Source: Arachnopeziza araneosa
Taxonomy: Eukaryota; Ascomycota; Leotiomycetes; Helotiales; Arachnopezizaceae
DNA: 64,000 bases
Assembly (NCBI GenBank): GCA_003988855.1
Contig: QYAI01000121.1
Coordinates: 62,001 to 126,000 of the forward strand
Reading direction: 5' to 3'
Of this stretch, positions 30,571-42,336 are shown piece by piece; positions within the stretch are counted from its first letter, which is position 1; every line of letters starts with the position of its first letter. The notes beneath the pieces are model-generated. The model saw nothing but the letters and a program-made list of their open reading frames with translations. It searched no databases and was not told the origin of the DNA. A program made the position numbers and the translations under genes.

Positions 30571-32060
30571 AATATCAAACAACACTAAGCAAAACACACT
30601 ACTCACCCGTCCACCCCGGAAGTAATCATCCCCGTTCCAGCTCTTGGTACGTCGCACATCGCGATATTCTGACAGCGGCTCCTGATGCTCCCTAAGATCG
30701 GCATTTTGGCCAGTGCCGTGTTTTGTTGCACGTCGCGAGCGCTTGACACCTGTCACTTTCATTTTGGAGGTGCATCCTGACTGCTGATCGTTAGCCGAGG
30801 TGGCGAATCCTCCGGGTCGTGCCTTGTGTTTGAGGTTTGACCAGCAGCACTGATGGTCATTGGTGATGCGATGGAACTGCTTTGGCGCGTGTTGAGGGCA
30901 AGTGAAGTGGACGCTGAACGTGAGAAGCGAGCTAGGAGGTGTTTATTTGTTTCGATTATCAAATCTCATCTCAGCTATGAGTTGTAGCAGTCTTTGGTGG
31001 AGCTGTACAAACACGATGGAGCTAACTGCATGGATTAACTCCATCTCGGTCGAGCGTCATATCAATGTGATTCCTGCTCTCTAGTCCAAGCTCTAAAGCT
31101 TCTCCTTTGATTATTCCACTCAATAGCATTGTCCAACCAACTGATACCGCTTCATACTCGAACCTTCTCTTGGCAATGGTCGAATGAGAAATGATACAGT
31201 CCTTCCAAAGGGAAATAAACCATTTCTCAGTTGTACCAATGGAGGGCAGAGACCAAGTCGATTCTGTGTTGTGAGAAACATACACTTCCCTCTACACCCA
31301 TATGTCGAAGATCTTGCAGCTTCCCGTCCCATCTCGTCGTGGTGGAGATCTACTGTATAGTTTCGACCTGCTTTTCAAGCACTTATACATATTTGAACAA
31401 AGGCCGGAGCATCTTCGCTGAGGATTTAATCCCAAAATTTGTCGTCTTTAGCGCATAAAGTACCAAAAAAGCCCACTTCCTGTATTTTATCTTGGAGGAA
31501 TTGTGTTTCTGACTGCAGATACCACGCCATACACCCCAAGATGAAGCAAATTCCTCAAAGTGCGGTCCCACTTCCCACACCTCATCGAGACTAAGTCCTT
31601 TCAAACAAATAGTATCAGAGTTCTCGGATCCAATACAAAGTATTTCTGAGTTGCAGTAGAAAAGTATCCTGACAGGTTGAATTATAACGAGTTACAAGAG
31701 TAGTCCGGGGTCCACGAGGGTAGTTCCGTTATTATCCCCTTCAGCCAACACCAGCCATGCAAAGCAACCGGATAGAATTGTTTTGCATACAAATCTTTCT
31801 TGTGATATCTGAATATAACTCAGTAATACCGCAGCTGCATCTAGCAGAAGATGATGGCTTGACAGCAAGACTTTATATTACAAAGTTGTGGTGGGCTTGG
31901 TGGCATAGCTACCACCAAATCTTATTCTGCCACGCAGATAGTCTGCCCTGTTCAATCAACTCAGAAAATGATTCTCAAATGTAACCGAAAGAGTGTGACC
32001 CATCGAACCAACGCCCAAATCTATTGATTGCAAGACCGAGACGGGATGACGAAACGATTA
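30571..32060. other. Intergenic region; weak minus-strand ORF at 30605-30762
   Basis: A minus-strand stretch from the ATG at 30762 reads as a basic peptide with SWNGDDYFRGGR, followed by a good GTGAGT donor. A further open stretch lies upstream to about 30960 in another frame. This could be a small spliced gene overlapping the oxidoreductase 3' end, but I found no complete model. The remainder, 31,000-32,060, has only scattered frames on both strands. Confidence 0.35.
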
Positions 32061-32897
32061 TCAGAGGAAGAATAAATCAGTCTTCTCCTCATCCCACACT
32101 TTGATTACGACATTCCAATCTCTGGGAAACTTTTCGCGTTCAGACTTTTTGAACCCATCCAAAACTAATCGTGGTTTGGTTTTTGGCTGTGGATTTCGTG
32201 ATAGAAACTTCTTGATAGCCCCTTCCAATGAAGCAGGAATTTCTTGTTTACTATCCCAAATACCCATCGTGTCACTCGTGACAGTCATATCAATAACATT
32301 CTTCATCTTTGATCTCATCAAAGCCTTTGAATAATAGAAAGGAAGAGCTCCCCAGTCACATTGAGGTGTTATATCCATATATTGGATAGGAAATCTGTCA
32401 TTGTCTTCCGTATTGATGTGAATCTGCTGGATTAAATCTCGATTGATGCTTCCGATAGTCTCTTCAAACCGGAGAAGGTCTTGAGGTTTCCAGAAGTTGA
32501 ATGCGTTTCTGGAATATAGAATTTCCATAGATTCCGCATTGATCTTTTTGTTAACGAGTAACAAGCCTAGGGTTGATGGAAGCCAGTCAGAGTCTTCGAG
32601 GTTGCTGGCATTATAGAAACGATCCTCTGGGAAGATAATCCCTGTTGGAGAAACCAGGACATATTCATATATCTGATCGCGAACTTCTCGTGGTAGTTCG
32701 AGGAATTTAAAGTGCTTATCGTAGTAGCCAATTGATGCTCTGATTGTTTCAAGCTCTGTCTTGGCGGACGCATATCTTCGAGCCATGGTACGAAGTGCAC
32801 CACGAAGTCTAACATTCTCCTCTTGTAAAGTTTCGATATCCGGCAGACTGTACTTGCCAGATCCTCTCAATAATTTCTTCAGAACCTCCGAATCCAT
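32061..32897 (-). CDS. 2EXR/F-box-like domain protein with coiled coil
   Basis: A single-exon 278-residue protein. Residues about 15-55 form a heptad-rich helix (IETLQEENVRLRGALRTMAR), probably a coiled coil. Residues about 65-130 match the 2EXR domain that is widespread and expanded in filamentous ascomycetes: FLELPREVRDQIYEYVL, then LLLVNKKINAESMEILYSRN. The function of this family is unknown; the LPxEVRxxIYxYVL start resembles F-box motifs, so a role in substrate recognition has been suggested. The remaining 150 residues have no feature I recognise. It stands alone between intergenic regions, and no regulatory element was seen. Confidence 0.85.
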   Translation of the reverse strand: MDSEVLKKLLRGSGKYSLPDIETLQEENVRLRGALRTMARRYASAKTELETIRASIGYYDKHFKFLELPREVRDQIYEYVLVSPTGIIFPEDRFYNASNLEDSDWLPSTLGLLLVNKKINAESMEILYSRNAFNFWKPQDLLRFEETIGSINRDLIQQIHINTEDNDRFPIQYMDITPQCDWGALPFYYSKALMRSKMKNVIDMTVTSDTMGIWDSKQEIPASLEGAIKKFLSRNPQPKTKPRLVLDGFKKSEREKFPRDWNVVIKVWDEEKTDLFFL

Positions 32898-33637
32898 ATT
32901 GTCTTTGTGTATCTGGAAGACCCGGGGCTTGTCAAGATGCTGAAATGTTCAGATAGAAAAGCAGTAACTGAACTCGAATTCAGTATCAGGTAGAGACGTT
33001 GCCACGTCGATGTTCATAGCAAGGGCTGTGTCGGCCTAAAATCAATTGGGTCATCGAAGGGACTCACGTGATTAGAACGCTAACCCTGCGAGGCACCTTC
33101 TCTGCTGAGCGAAACTTTTCTTGGTGAATTCCATCACACTATTACTTTTCTGTTCAAACGCAGAAAATCTGGTCGCTGCAGTCTCTCATGCCAAGTATCG
33201 ATCCATTTCAAGCTGCGGCTTTTCAATCCACAAAACATTATCCACTGGCTCCAGAGTCACATGTATTGTCTCGGAGCCAATGTTTCCATTGTTCTATCTT
33301 CTCCTACAAAGCAAAGCTCTGATGTCAGCACATTCTTTGACATTGATAAAGTGTCTAGAAGATGTAGTCGTGGCCACGCGAAAGTGTTTTATCTGTTACA
33401 ATCCTGCTCTTTATACTGGGATTTATCCCGATTCAGCCATTTCATTCGCCCTCACATTGCGGAGATTCGAAGCAAGAGATTTGCAAACAATCAAAATGTT
33501 GACTGAAGAGAATTTGCCTCTAAATTTGACGGAGGGAGTGGCTCCGGTTCGTTTCCGTCCTTCATACACCTCGAGGATATATATCCTCTCTTAGCCGAGT
33601 TGGTTGATGAGCACAACTTGGCTTCAAATTCTTCATC
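32898..33637. other. Intergenic region with mannanase promoter
   Basis: A plus-strand open frame of 157 codons (33121-33594) lies here. It runs into the TATA box of the next gene and has no domain or splice support, so I take it as chance. The region holds the divergent promoters of the 2EXR and GH5 genes. Confidence 0.5.
33574..33589 (+). promoter_or_regulatory. TATA box of the GH5 mannanase gene
   Basis: GGATATATATCC is a near-perfect palindrome with TATATA at its centre, about 50-60 bases before the start codon at 33638. No carbon-catabolite site was checked for systematically. Confidence 0.5.
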
Positions 33638-34988
33638 ATGAGGTTCACAGCTATCTTATGTTCTTTCTTGGCTGTTACTTTTACAACTGCTCAGGTTCCA
33701 TCAAATGCATCAAGCTTTGCTAAAACAAGTGGCCACCTTTTCACTATCGATGGAAAAACTCAATATTTCATGGGTACGAATAGCTAGTAAGGATTCCCGG
33801 GCTCTATCAATCCTGTGTTATTTTTGCTCCTGAGACAGAGTTTTCAAGTGATGCACTTTCAAGACAACCGCATCTGGCGGCATTCGATCTTCCTCACTCT
33901 TAATACATGCTCTAAAGGAAAATACTGACTCCCCGGGTTCCAGCTGGATTGGTTTCTTAACAAAAAATGCCGACGTTGATCTGGTCATGTCTCATATTTC
34001 ATCTGTATGTCTTCAATATTCAGTTTTTAAATACTAATAAACAGACCGGTCTGAAAGTCCTTCGCGTTTGGGGCTTCAACGATGTCACATCTAAGCCCTC
34101 ATCCGGTACTGTCTGGTTTCAATCATTCATCTCAGGTCAATCTCCAGTCATCAATACCGGTGCCGATGGCCTTCAACGCTTAGACTACGTAGTCAAATCA
34201 GCAGAAGCACATGGAATCAAGCTCATTGTGAACTTTGTCAACAACTGGACAGATTATGGAGGAATGGCTGCTTATGCAAAATTCTACAGCATATCTCCTG
34301 TTACAAACTGGTATACAAATGCCAATGCTCAAGCTCAATATCAAAAGTACATCAAAGCTGTCATCTCACGATACCAAAACTCATCGGCTATTTTTGCTTG
34401 GGAGTTGGCGAATGAGCCACGATGTAATGGCTGTAAGACGAGCGTTCTTACTGGATGGGTAACTTCTACTGCGGCGTACATCAAAAGCCTTGATCCAAAT
34501 CACATGGTCACACTTGGTGATGAGGGGTTTGGTTTGAATGGAGGCTCAGATACATCCTATCCATTCACTTACGGAGAAGGTGTCAATTTCACTCAAAACT
34601 TGGCAGTCGAGAATATCGATTTCGGTACCTATCATCTTTATCCAAGTTCTTGGAGCGAGACTGATTCTTGGGGGCCGGCTTGGATCAAAGCACATGCTGA
34701 CGCTGCTGCTGCAATTGGAAAACCTGTCATCATGGAAGAGTACGGCGCAACCACTCATTCTGATGAATCAGCATGGCAGCAAGCTATCTTATCAACACAA
34801 ACCGCAGGTGATATGTATTGGCAATACGGCGATACTATTTCTACTGGAAAGACAAGCGATGATGGGTACGCTATTTATTATGGGAGTGCTGAATACACAA
34901 CTTTGGTATGTTGATCCAAGTTTTGAGAGTATGCTAATCGGTAAAGGTTGCAAATCATGCGAAAGCCATGTCAGCAAAGGCAGTGTAA
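33638..34988 (+). CDS. Secreted GH5 endo-beta-1,4-mannanase
   Basis: Exons 33638-33786, 33944-34004, 34045-34905 and 34947-34988 give 370 residues. A signal peptide (MRFTAILCSFLAVTFTTAQ) is followed directly by the catalytic barrel without a cellulose-binding module. GH5 signatures are FAWELANEPRC with the acid/base Glu near 194 and PVIMEEYGA with the nucleophile Glu near 301-302. YWIGFL and LRVWGFNDV are typical of subfamily 7 mannanases, which cut mannan and galactomannan backbones in plant cell walls. The last intron leaves a final exon of only 13 codons plus stop (VANHAKAMSAKAV). Intron 1 is long for this genome (157 nt). It would act outside the cell with other wall-degrading enzymes. 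An exo-acting GH5 relative is less likely. Confidence 0.92.
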
Positions 34989-35772
34989 AAGATGGTTTCC
35001 TTTGATTCATTCTGCTTTATACATGTAATCGACTTTGTCTATCAGATTGAGCGCCACCTTCAATTTATTTACGATGTGGGACTTGAGATTTTGTGTTATT
35101 TGATGGATTACTTTACAACTTCAAATGGTAAATCACTCTGAATGTCTTGAACTAAAGTCGATTTCCAGAGAAAGCCCTACATGTCTCACCTTCTCCTCCT
35201 CGTTAAAATATTCCTCTAAACCCGATGGCTCATTTTTATACATTTGACCCTGTTTCAGCTCATGCCCCTGGGGTCCAACCGCCAAAGTGTGGCTTGCCTT
35301 GGAAGATTCCTAAATTGAGATAGCTAGTCTTTTCAAATTAAATGCCTTTGTAATATAAGGAAGAAAATCCGATGATGAAGGCTCAAATATGAAATCTCTC
35401 TCATATCTTCATTCCTTATTTTCAATGTCACCCTCAAACTCGCTGCCGTCCTTGAAGAGCATCTTCGCCCTTACATTTTGGCTACTCCGCACTCTTCCCG
35501 ATATCGTCTAGCGAGAAGCCCGTTCTTTCATCTTTATTTGGAAGCTTTGCCTATTCTGGTGTTAGCGATGGAAATCGGTTACCACTAACCTTTTTAAGGG
35601 GGTTCTTGGAAATTGACGTTATATTGATTCAGGGCTGAAAAAGATGTCGCGAATCAAAATCGGTCTATGACGCCCTCAAAATGCCCCTGTGAAAGAGCTG
35701 AAATAAATTAAATCATAATTAAATCCCCCTAGTCCTAAACTCACGATTTCCGAATTCCTTCTCTGACATGAA
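34989..35772. other. Intergenic region
   Basis: AT-rich sequence between two genes for secreted proteins on the same strand. No coding, RNA or repeat signal was identified. Confidence 0.5.
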
Positions 35773-37957
35773 ATGCGTCTTCTATTCTTATTAGCGTTGG
35801 GGTTTGTAGGTGTTGAGGTAAATGCAGCAGCTTGGTAAGTTTGTTCTACCATATTGAACCTCTATTGATTGAAATAGTAATGCCGATGATTGTTATCGAG
35901 CTGTTCTAAATAACAGAGCTACTGGAACTGCATTTTGTCACTCTTTCACATCCCAAGTAATCACAGCTACAACAGCAATTCCTACCTACCTCTCCCACTG
36001 CGCATCCTCACCATCGAAACTTAGTAGTGCTTGTACTTGTCTTGCATCTGTGTCATTTACTAGCTCGCTGACAACGCCTTCTGCCTCTTCAACTTCTAGC
36101 CGCTCGCTCACCCCAACTGTTTCAACATGTCCAGCATCTACAGTTACGGTAACACTACCAGCCAGCACATCATATATTACCAGTGTCTCTATTTATTCAG
36201 TCACTTCATACGAGACAGATAGCTATACCGCAACTAGCTATCTTACCTCCTATATCTCGTACACTTCATACGAGACTGATATTTCGGTTTCTACTAATCT
36301 AGAGACTGATACTGTAAGCTCCCTACACCTTTATCTTTACTTCCTCGAAGCTGAAATTTTTAGGTCACAAGTGTTAGCACCGAAGTCGATGTTTCTGCCT
36401 CAACCCAGACAGGCATTATTGTATCATATATCTCCGAGACAACTACTCAAGATTTCTTTTCGACTGAAACCGATGTTTCAACGTCAATACAGACTTCATA
36501 TATAACCTCGACAGAGACAGATATCTCAGTCTCTACGTCAATCGCCCCTGCCGTGACGTCAACAATCTCAATATCAGGATCCTTGACAACAATCACTCTT
36601 CCAGCCAGTACAATTGTGTCAAGTATGACAGACTTTTTGACCTCATTATCTACAGCTACACAAACCTCTACAACAACAACCACTTCCTCATTTGCACAAT
36701 GCCCTGCATCTCAAACAATGTGCGCATCCGGATGTGCAAGTCTTGCTTCTGATGCAAACAATTGCGGTACTTGCGGATTTTCAGTAAGTAAACTGTTCGG
36801 TCAATCTAGCTGAATGCTGATTTTAATTAGTGTCCTGCTGGTGACATGTGCTCCAACGGAGCTTGTTCGTTATCATGTCAGGCCGGATTAAGTATTTGCG
36901 CCGGAGTCTGTTCTAATATACAAACTGATAACAACAACTGTGGCGCCTGTGGGCATGCTGTAAGTCGTCAGACTATAATTTAGGAAACATTTAAATATAT
37001 ACTAATTAATTTAGTGTTCTGCAGGTCAGAGATGTTCTGCTGGGACTTGTGTACTATCCTGTGAAAATGGATTGACCAACTGCGGCGGATCTTGTTCTAA
37101 CCAACAAACTGATAACAATAATTGTGGTGGTTGTGGGCATGTTGTAAGTGCTGTTCTAGAGCAAGTTAAGATGCATACTTACTTGATCAGTGCCCTAGTG
37201 GTCAGATATGTTCTGCTGGGACTTGTGTACTATCCTGTCAAACTGGATTGACTAATTGTGGCGGATCTTGTTCTAACCAACAAACTGATAACAACAATTG
37301 TGGCGGCTGTGGGCATGCTGTAAGTGCTAGCCATTCGAGCGCAAGCTAAGATGAATACTTACTTGATCAAGTGCCCGGGTGGTCAAATATGCTCTGGTGG
37401 AAGCTGTACACCAACCTGCTCATCCGGATTCACGACTTGCGGAACAACTTGTGTCAATATTGGCACTGATCGATTCAATTGTGGCAACTGTGGCCATTCG
37501 GTATGTCTCCAACCTTCTGACCGATCTTACTAACCCAAACACAGTGCACTTCAGGACAGGTATGTGTAGGAAGTATATGCTTAGCTACTTGTCTACCTGG
37601 TCAAATAACATGTTCCCAACAATTATGCGCATCTTTAAAAACGGATGACGCTAACTGTGGATCCTGCGGAGTGGCTGTAAGTCATTTCCTGCCAGGTTGG
37701 AGTTATGCTAAAAGTTATGCTAGTGTCCAGCTGGTCAAAAATGCGTTGGGGGATCTTGTCAACTTACATGTCAACAAGGCTTGACCATTTGTAGTGGGGT
37801 GTGTGCAAATCTGCAGAGCGATAACTTGAATTGTGGAAGTTGTGGAACAGTGGTGAGTTAATATTTGACGGTGTTTATCTATACCACTAACATTTTGTAG
37901 TGTAGCACCGTCACCAGTTGCGTTCAAGGTTCATGCGCGGCAGTAAGAGTTGTGTAA
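35773..37957 (+). CDS. Secreted cysteine-rich protein with one repeat per exon
   Basis: Ten exons (35773-35834, 35878-36313, 36364-36783, 36831-36959, 37015-37143, 37191-37319, 37372-37500, 37545-37676, 37724-37852, 37901-37957) give 583 residues. A signal peptide precedes a CNADDCYRAVLNNR cysteine domain, then about 200 Ser/Thr-rich residues, likely O-glycosylated and extended. The C-terminal part is a series of about 43-residue cysteine repeats: each begins CxxGxxC, then C, and ends NCGxCG. Exons 4-9 each encode exactly one repeat (129 or 132 nt) between phase-0 introns. The repeat resembles Stigma-specific (Stig1-like) domains found in fungal extracellular proteins. A cell-surface or wall role is inferred. 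Repeats 5 and 6 are nearly identical, introns included, so duplication is recent. Confidence 0.8.
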
Positions 37958-38694
37958 ACATGAAGGAGGTCAACAGATGTTATTTGACATACTTTTATGA
38001 GAATTGTTTCCGTGCTAAGTTTCTAGAATCGTTGCTACCTAATATCTATCTCAGGTCAGGTACCGATCGAGGGCTTTGGTCTCAACTAACGCAGCTGACG
38101 TTAATGGTCTGATTCCTTTGCTAAAGTTATATTACAGTTGGTTGGTATGCAAGAGAGAGGCTGGATTGGTTTGATTAACATCAGCTTCTCTAGGCCATCC
38201 TCTTCTAGAAGTAGATAAGTACGGACAAATAGGCGCAGTGAAATGATCTCGAACATCAAACAGCGAATTCAAATTCCTCTACTACGAATACTACATAAGT
38301 AAAACACATTTGTGAATATATTTCACTTCCACTGAAAACTCGCCCCCACTTGCAGATGCGGCACAGCGTTGTCTTCAAGGAAAGAAAAGCCGCGGAATAT
38401 AGCCTTATACCAACACGAGATTCTGCCAGCTTCACAGCGAGTACAGGACCTTCTGATTGAAATGGGCAAGAATAATTCAAAAGGGTATCGTAAAATGATT
38501 AAAGTAGTAGAATTACTTAACTCTGTATGTATCTCGTGGTAAACTTTGACCCTGTGGCGTACAAGAGCGCCGCTTTTCCCCCTTTCGGGCTGCCCTGAAT
38601 GACGATGTAAGCACTAGCCTGAACGCCGTGCAAGCAAGACTTAAATCACTGTCTCCCATGAAGTCTCAGGTTTAAGCTCGAGCTCTTCGTGACA
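37958..38694. other. Intergenic region
   Basis: Nothing beyond short non-coding frames was seen. The P450 promoter lies at the right end. Confidence 0.5.
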
Positions 38695-40472
38695 ATGGCC
38701 TCAATTCTCTATGAGATCTCAAGAGGTCTTGGTTTGCTTGCAGCATATCTTGTCATCCTCGTCATATACCGCCTTTATTTTAGTCCCTTGGCCAAATTCC
38801 CTGGGCCAAAAATCGCAGGCATGTAGCATTTACCATACAAAGATCTGAACTGACTTTTCAAGCCGCCACTTCTTTGTATCATTTTTACTACGATGTGACT
38901 CAGGGTGGTAAATATATCTGGGCCATTGATGAAATGCACCGGAAATATGGTCAGGACTTCCTCAAAACTTCACTCAAAGCTAAGCGGTTCAGGTCCCATT
39001 GTGAGAATCAGGCCTGATGTACTTCACGTAAACGACCCGGATTTCATCGATCCCATCTTCGGAACTGCCGGAAAACGACGAGATAAATACAAGATCGCGA
39101 TAAATGGTTTCGCCACACCTAGTGCTGGCCTAGGAACCACCTATCACGAACTTCACCGCGTCCGTCGCTCGGCTCTGAATCCCTTCTTCTCAAAACAGAA
39201 TGTCAGACGATTGGAACCCGTTATCCAGCGCTGTCTAAGTAAGGTCTTTACACGTCTAGATCAGAGTGCTGAGGCCGATGAACCCATGAAGATGAATCTC
39301 CTGTTCAGCGCGACCACAAGTGATATCATCTCCGATTATTGCTTTGGTGAGAGTTATGATAATCTCGACAAGGAGAATTTGAATGAACCATTTTTTACAG
39401 CCTGGCGTGAGTCTGGCAAAGGATATCATTTCGCATGCTGGAACCCATGGTTAGTGCCTGTGATAACGGCGCTTCCTCAGAGGGTGGTCGTGTTGTTGAT
39501 GCCTGACGTTGAAGTGTTTCTGAATCTATTCAAGGTAGGAATTCATCCGGGATCTTTTCTAACTAACAACTACCCAAGGAAATCAAACGAAGGTTGAGTA
39601 TCGTCAAGGAGGAAACAAAAGATGAGACAACCATGGATACCGTTGGAAGGACTATCTTCCATAGTTTGATCAAGAATCCCAATCTCTCAGAATCAGATCG
39701 AACTGATGAGAGATTGATTGACGAATCTCGTGTTTTACTTGTAGCTGGAACTGATACTACTGCCTACACGCTTGCTAACCTCACCTATCACGTACTAGCC
39801 AACCCTGATATCTTCAAGAAGTTGAAGAAAGAATTGGTGGAAGCAATGCCTGATCCAAATACCATTCCTTCTTCTGAAAAGATTGAGGCTCTGCCGTACC
39901 TGACAGCTATCATTCAAGAGGGGATAAGGCTTAATCCTGGCGCAGTTCTCAGGCAGGAAAGGGTGGCTCCTGATGAGGATTTACTTTATGAAGATGCGAA
40001 AACAGGAAGGAAATATTTGATTCCGAGAGGAGTAAGTCAAATATCTTGTTCCAAGTTCTATCAACTGATTTCTAGACACCTGTTGGAATGACCGCTCCAT
40101 TGTTAAGCATGAACGAGGATATCTATCCCTCACCTAAGGTGTTCAACCCGAATCGATATCTGGAGAACCCTCGGCTGGACAAGTATCTCATTACATTTTC
40201 TCGAGGATCACGGAGATGTCTTGGTGTAAGCCGTTCTGATCCCATTTTGCTTGTCCTAATTGGCGTAGATAAATCTGGCATACGCGGAATTGTACGCCAT
40301 TATTGCAGGAATATTCAGAAAATATGATTTGTATGATGGAACAGGGAAACAAACTGGTCCTACTCTCGAGTTGTTTGAGACAGGGAGAGGAGATGTTGAT
40401 ATGGCTGCTGATATTGTGACGCCGTTGTTGAAGGAAGGAAGTGTGGGCGTTAGGGTAAAGGTTCGTATATAA
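38695..40472 (+). CDS. Cytochrome P450 monooxygenase
   Basis: Exons 38695-38818, 38863-38949, 38993-39534, 39579-40031, 40076-40225 and 40269-40472 encode 519 residues. An N-terminal membrane helix (GLLAAYLVILVIYRLYF) is followed by the Pro-rich hinge FPGPKIA. The I-helix AGTDTTA lies near residues 307-313, the K-helix ExxR as EGIR, and the heme loop FSRGSRRCLG at about 443-452 with Cys-450 as ligand. It is an ER-bound oxygenase, similar in layout to the CYP65-like enzymes of fungal secondary metabolism. Intron 1 uses a GC donor (CAG/GCATGT). The MDR reductase next door is convergent, and no synthase lies nearby, so a biosynthetic cluster is not supported. The substrate is unknown. Confidence 0.92.
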
Positions 40473-40587
40473 GTTACGGAATATATGGTAATAGGAATAA
40501 TGATCCATAGGCGATAAAAGCCAGTAGACTGTTCGAGATTGCTAAACAACTCTCTGGATTCATTCATATGTGAGATCTATGATTACC

Positions 40588-41725
40588 TCATGGTATAATC
40601 AAAGCGGCCCTATCACTTCCACCATACTCAACAGCCGCATCAAAAGCCTTCTCCCACTCTTCCAATGGGAATTTCGTGACGGTCTGCCTTCCAAGCTTCA
40701 ACACTCCAATCTCAATCATCTTGATGAGATTGAGCACATCTTGTCTCGAATACATCCACTTCCCTCTAATCTTCAAATCCTCATGCACCACAACTCTAAT
40801 AGGAATAGCCAACTGTCCTCCAAGTCCTCCCATAAGGCTAACCCTCCCAGAATGTCTCAGGGCAAGAAAACAGCTCTGGAAATGTGTGGAATTGGCAGCT
40901 TCAGGTGGGGAGATGTCTAGATAGGCATCTACTGGTCCGAATGCTTTCAAAGACTTGACATCAGCTTGAACATCTCCAGTGATTTGAACGGTCTCAATGC
41001 GTTCATGACTTGCAGCGAGGCGAGCAAGGACTTCGGCATTCCGCCCCATGGCTATGACTCGAGCTCCCATAGCTAGAGCCACTTTCACAGCACCAGAACC
41101 GAAAGCTCCTGTAGCAGGGGCGATGATGATAGTTTCACCAGGTTGGAGATTGATATCTGCCAGTCCACCATAAGGAACGACCAACCTTCGCATGATTAGT
41201 TTCCCTTTTCGACATCATGAAAACTCACCTGGAAATATCCTGCAACTCATCAATCCCATATCCCAACTTCTTGACAAGCAGTTCCTCATTCAAAGGATAA
41301 CAGTTCTCTAGTGGCACCTTTGCGTATTCCGCATATGTCGCATCTCTCCACTCACCACGCATGAGTTTCCTACTCCCCTCGCTATGGCCCTCATGAACAC
41401 CAAGCAAGAAAGCAGAGGCTGGATCGTCTCTTCCTTTTACAAAACTGTCAACAAATACGAGTTGTCCTTCTTTGAGTGATACCGCATCTGGTCCTAGTGC
41501 AGCTACTCGGCCGAGACCGCTAGTTCCAATGATGAGGGGCGTAGGGAAGGGATACTTCCGAGTCCCATTATAGATATGCTTGGAGTAGGAGATGATGTTT
41601 GCTGCTTCAATGTGAATAACAGCACTCCCTGGTGTGGATTGAGGTGTGGGAAGGGTCTTGATCTCAGGGGGTTCCGAGGTGGAGGTGAGGACTAAGGCTC
41701 GGTGGGTTTCTGGAAGGGATGTCAT
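40588..41725 (-). CDS. MDR-family zinc-type alcohol dehydrogenase/quinone reductase
   Basis: Exons 41725-41229 and 41185-40588 give 364 residues. The N-terminal GroES-like part (PGSAVIHIEAANIISYSKHIY) is followed by a Rossmann fold with IIIAPATGAFGSGAVKVALAMGARVIAMGRN, the NAD(P)H-binding region. The catalytic Cys/His zinc ligands of classical alcohol dehydrogenases are not evident, so it may belong to the zinc-free quinone-oxidoreductase branch. Such enzymes reduce enones, aldehydes or quinones in the cytosol. The annotated start is the first ATG; the frame is open a little further upstream but without an ATG. It is convergent with the P450, and a shared pathway is possible but unproven. Confidence 0.85.
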
Positions 41726-42336
41726 GACTTCGGTAACCAATTGAGAGTTGATTATCACTTGAATGAGAGACTATCTTATTATATGGTATTCTTCAGTTCG
41801 ATGCCAAGGCATCTCTACCAGATCCGGACTTTAGATTCTTGTCTCCGAAGATGTAGAATCGGATGGAGGTAAGTCCATACCGACGGTCTATACAAGCAAT
41901 CTGCACAATTCGGGACATTAATTAGGCCGTGTCTCAATTGAGAGCATCTGAGTGTTGATAGCATGAGAAATTACTGTAGAAAATGAGAGTTAGTACTGTT
42001 ATCTTAGGATTGTGAACAGATCCTTATTCAGGAAGAGCAAGAAGCTACTTGCGAGTTGTTCAAAAGATAATTTACTCAAATCAATCCTTGAGTACTTCAA
42101 TTAACACCTAAGGAGGAAAATAAATACAAAGCGCCACAAGAGAATAATATCAAGTTCGAGACCTATATTCGATCAGGAACTTAGCCCATCTCAACTTGAG
42201 ACGGAACTTATCAAATGCGTTTCAAATATATCTACAGTCTACATTACATAATATAGTACAAAAGTATTTAGCCTTTCATAGCTGCACAGTTCCTCCTCTT
42301 TGAGTCTTAACAATTAATATCTCTAGCATATCTCTG
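41726..42336. other. Intergenic region
   Basis: No coding or RNA feature was identified between the MDR reductase start and the TrpRS gene end. Confidence 0.5.

Noticed and set aside
33121..33594. 157-codon open frame before the mannanase gene
   Set aside because: It overlaps the mannanase TATA region, has no domain and no neighbouring splice sites; the frame appears fortuitous.
38695..41725. Secondary-metabolite cluster of P450 plus MDR reductase
   Set aside because: No polyketide, peptide or terpene synthase, and no transporter or dedicated regulator lies beside them.
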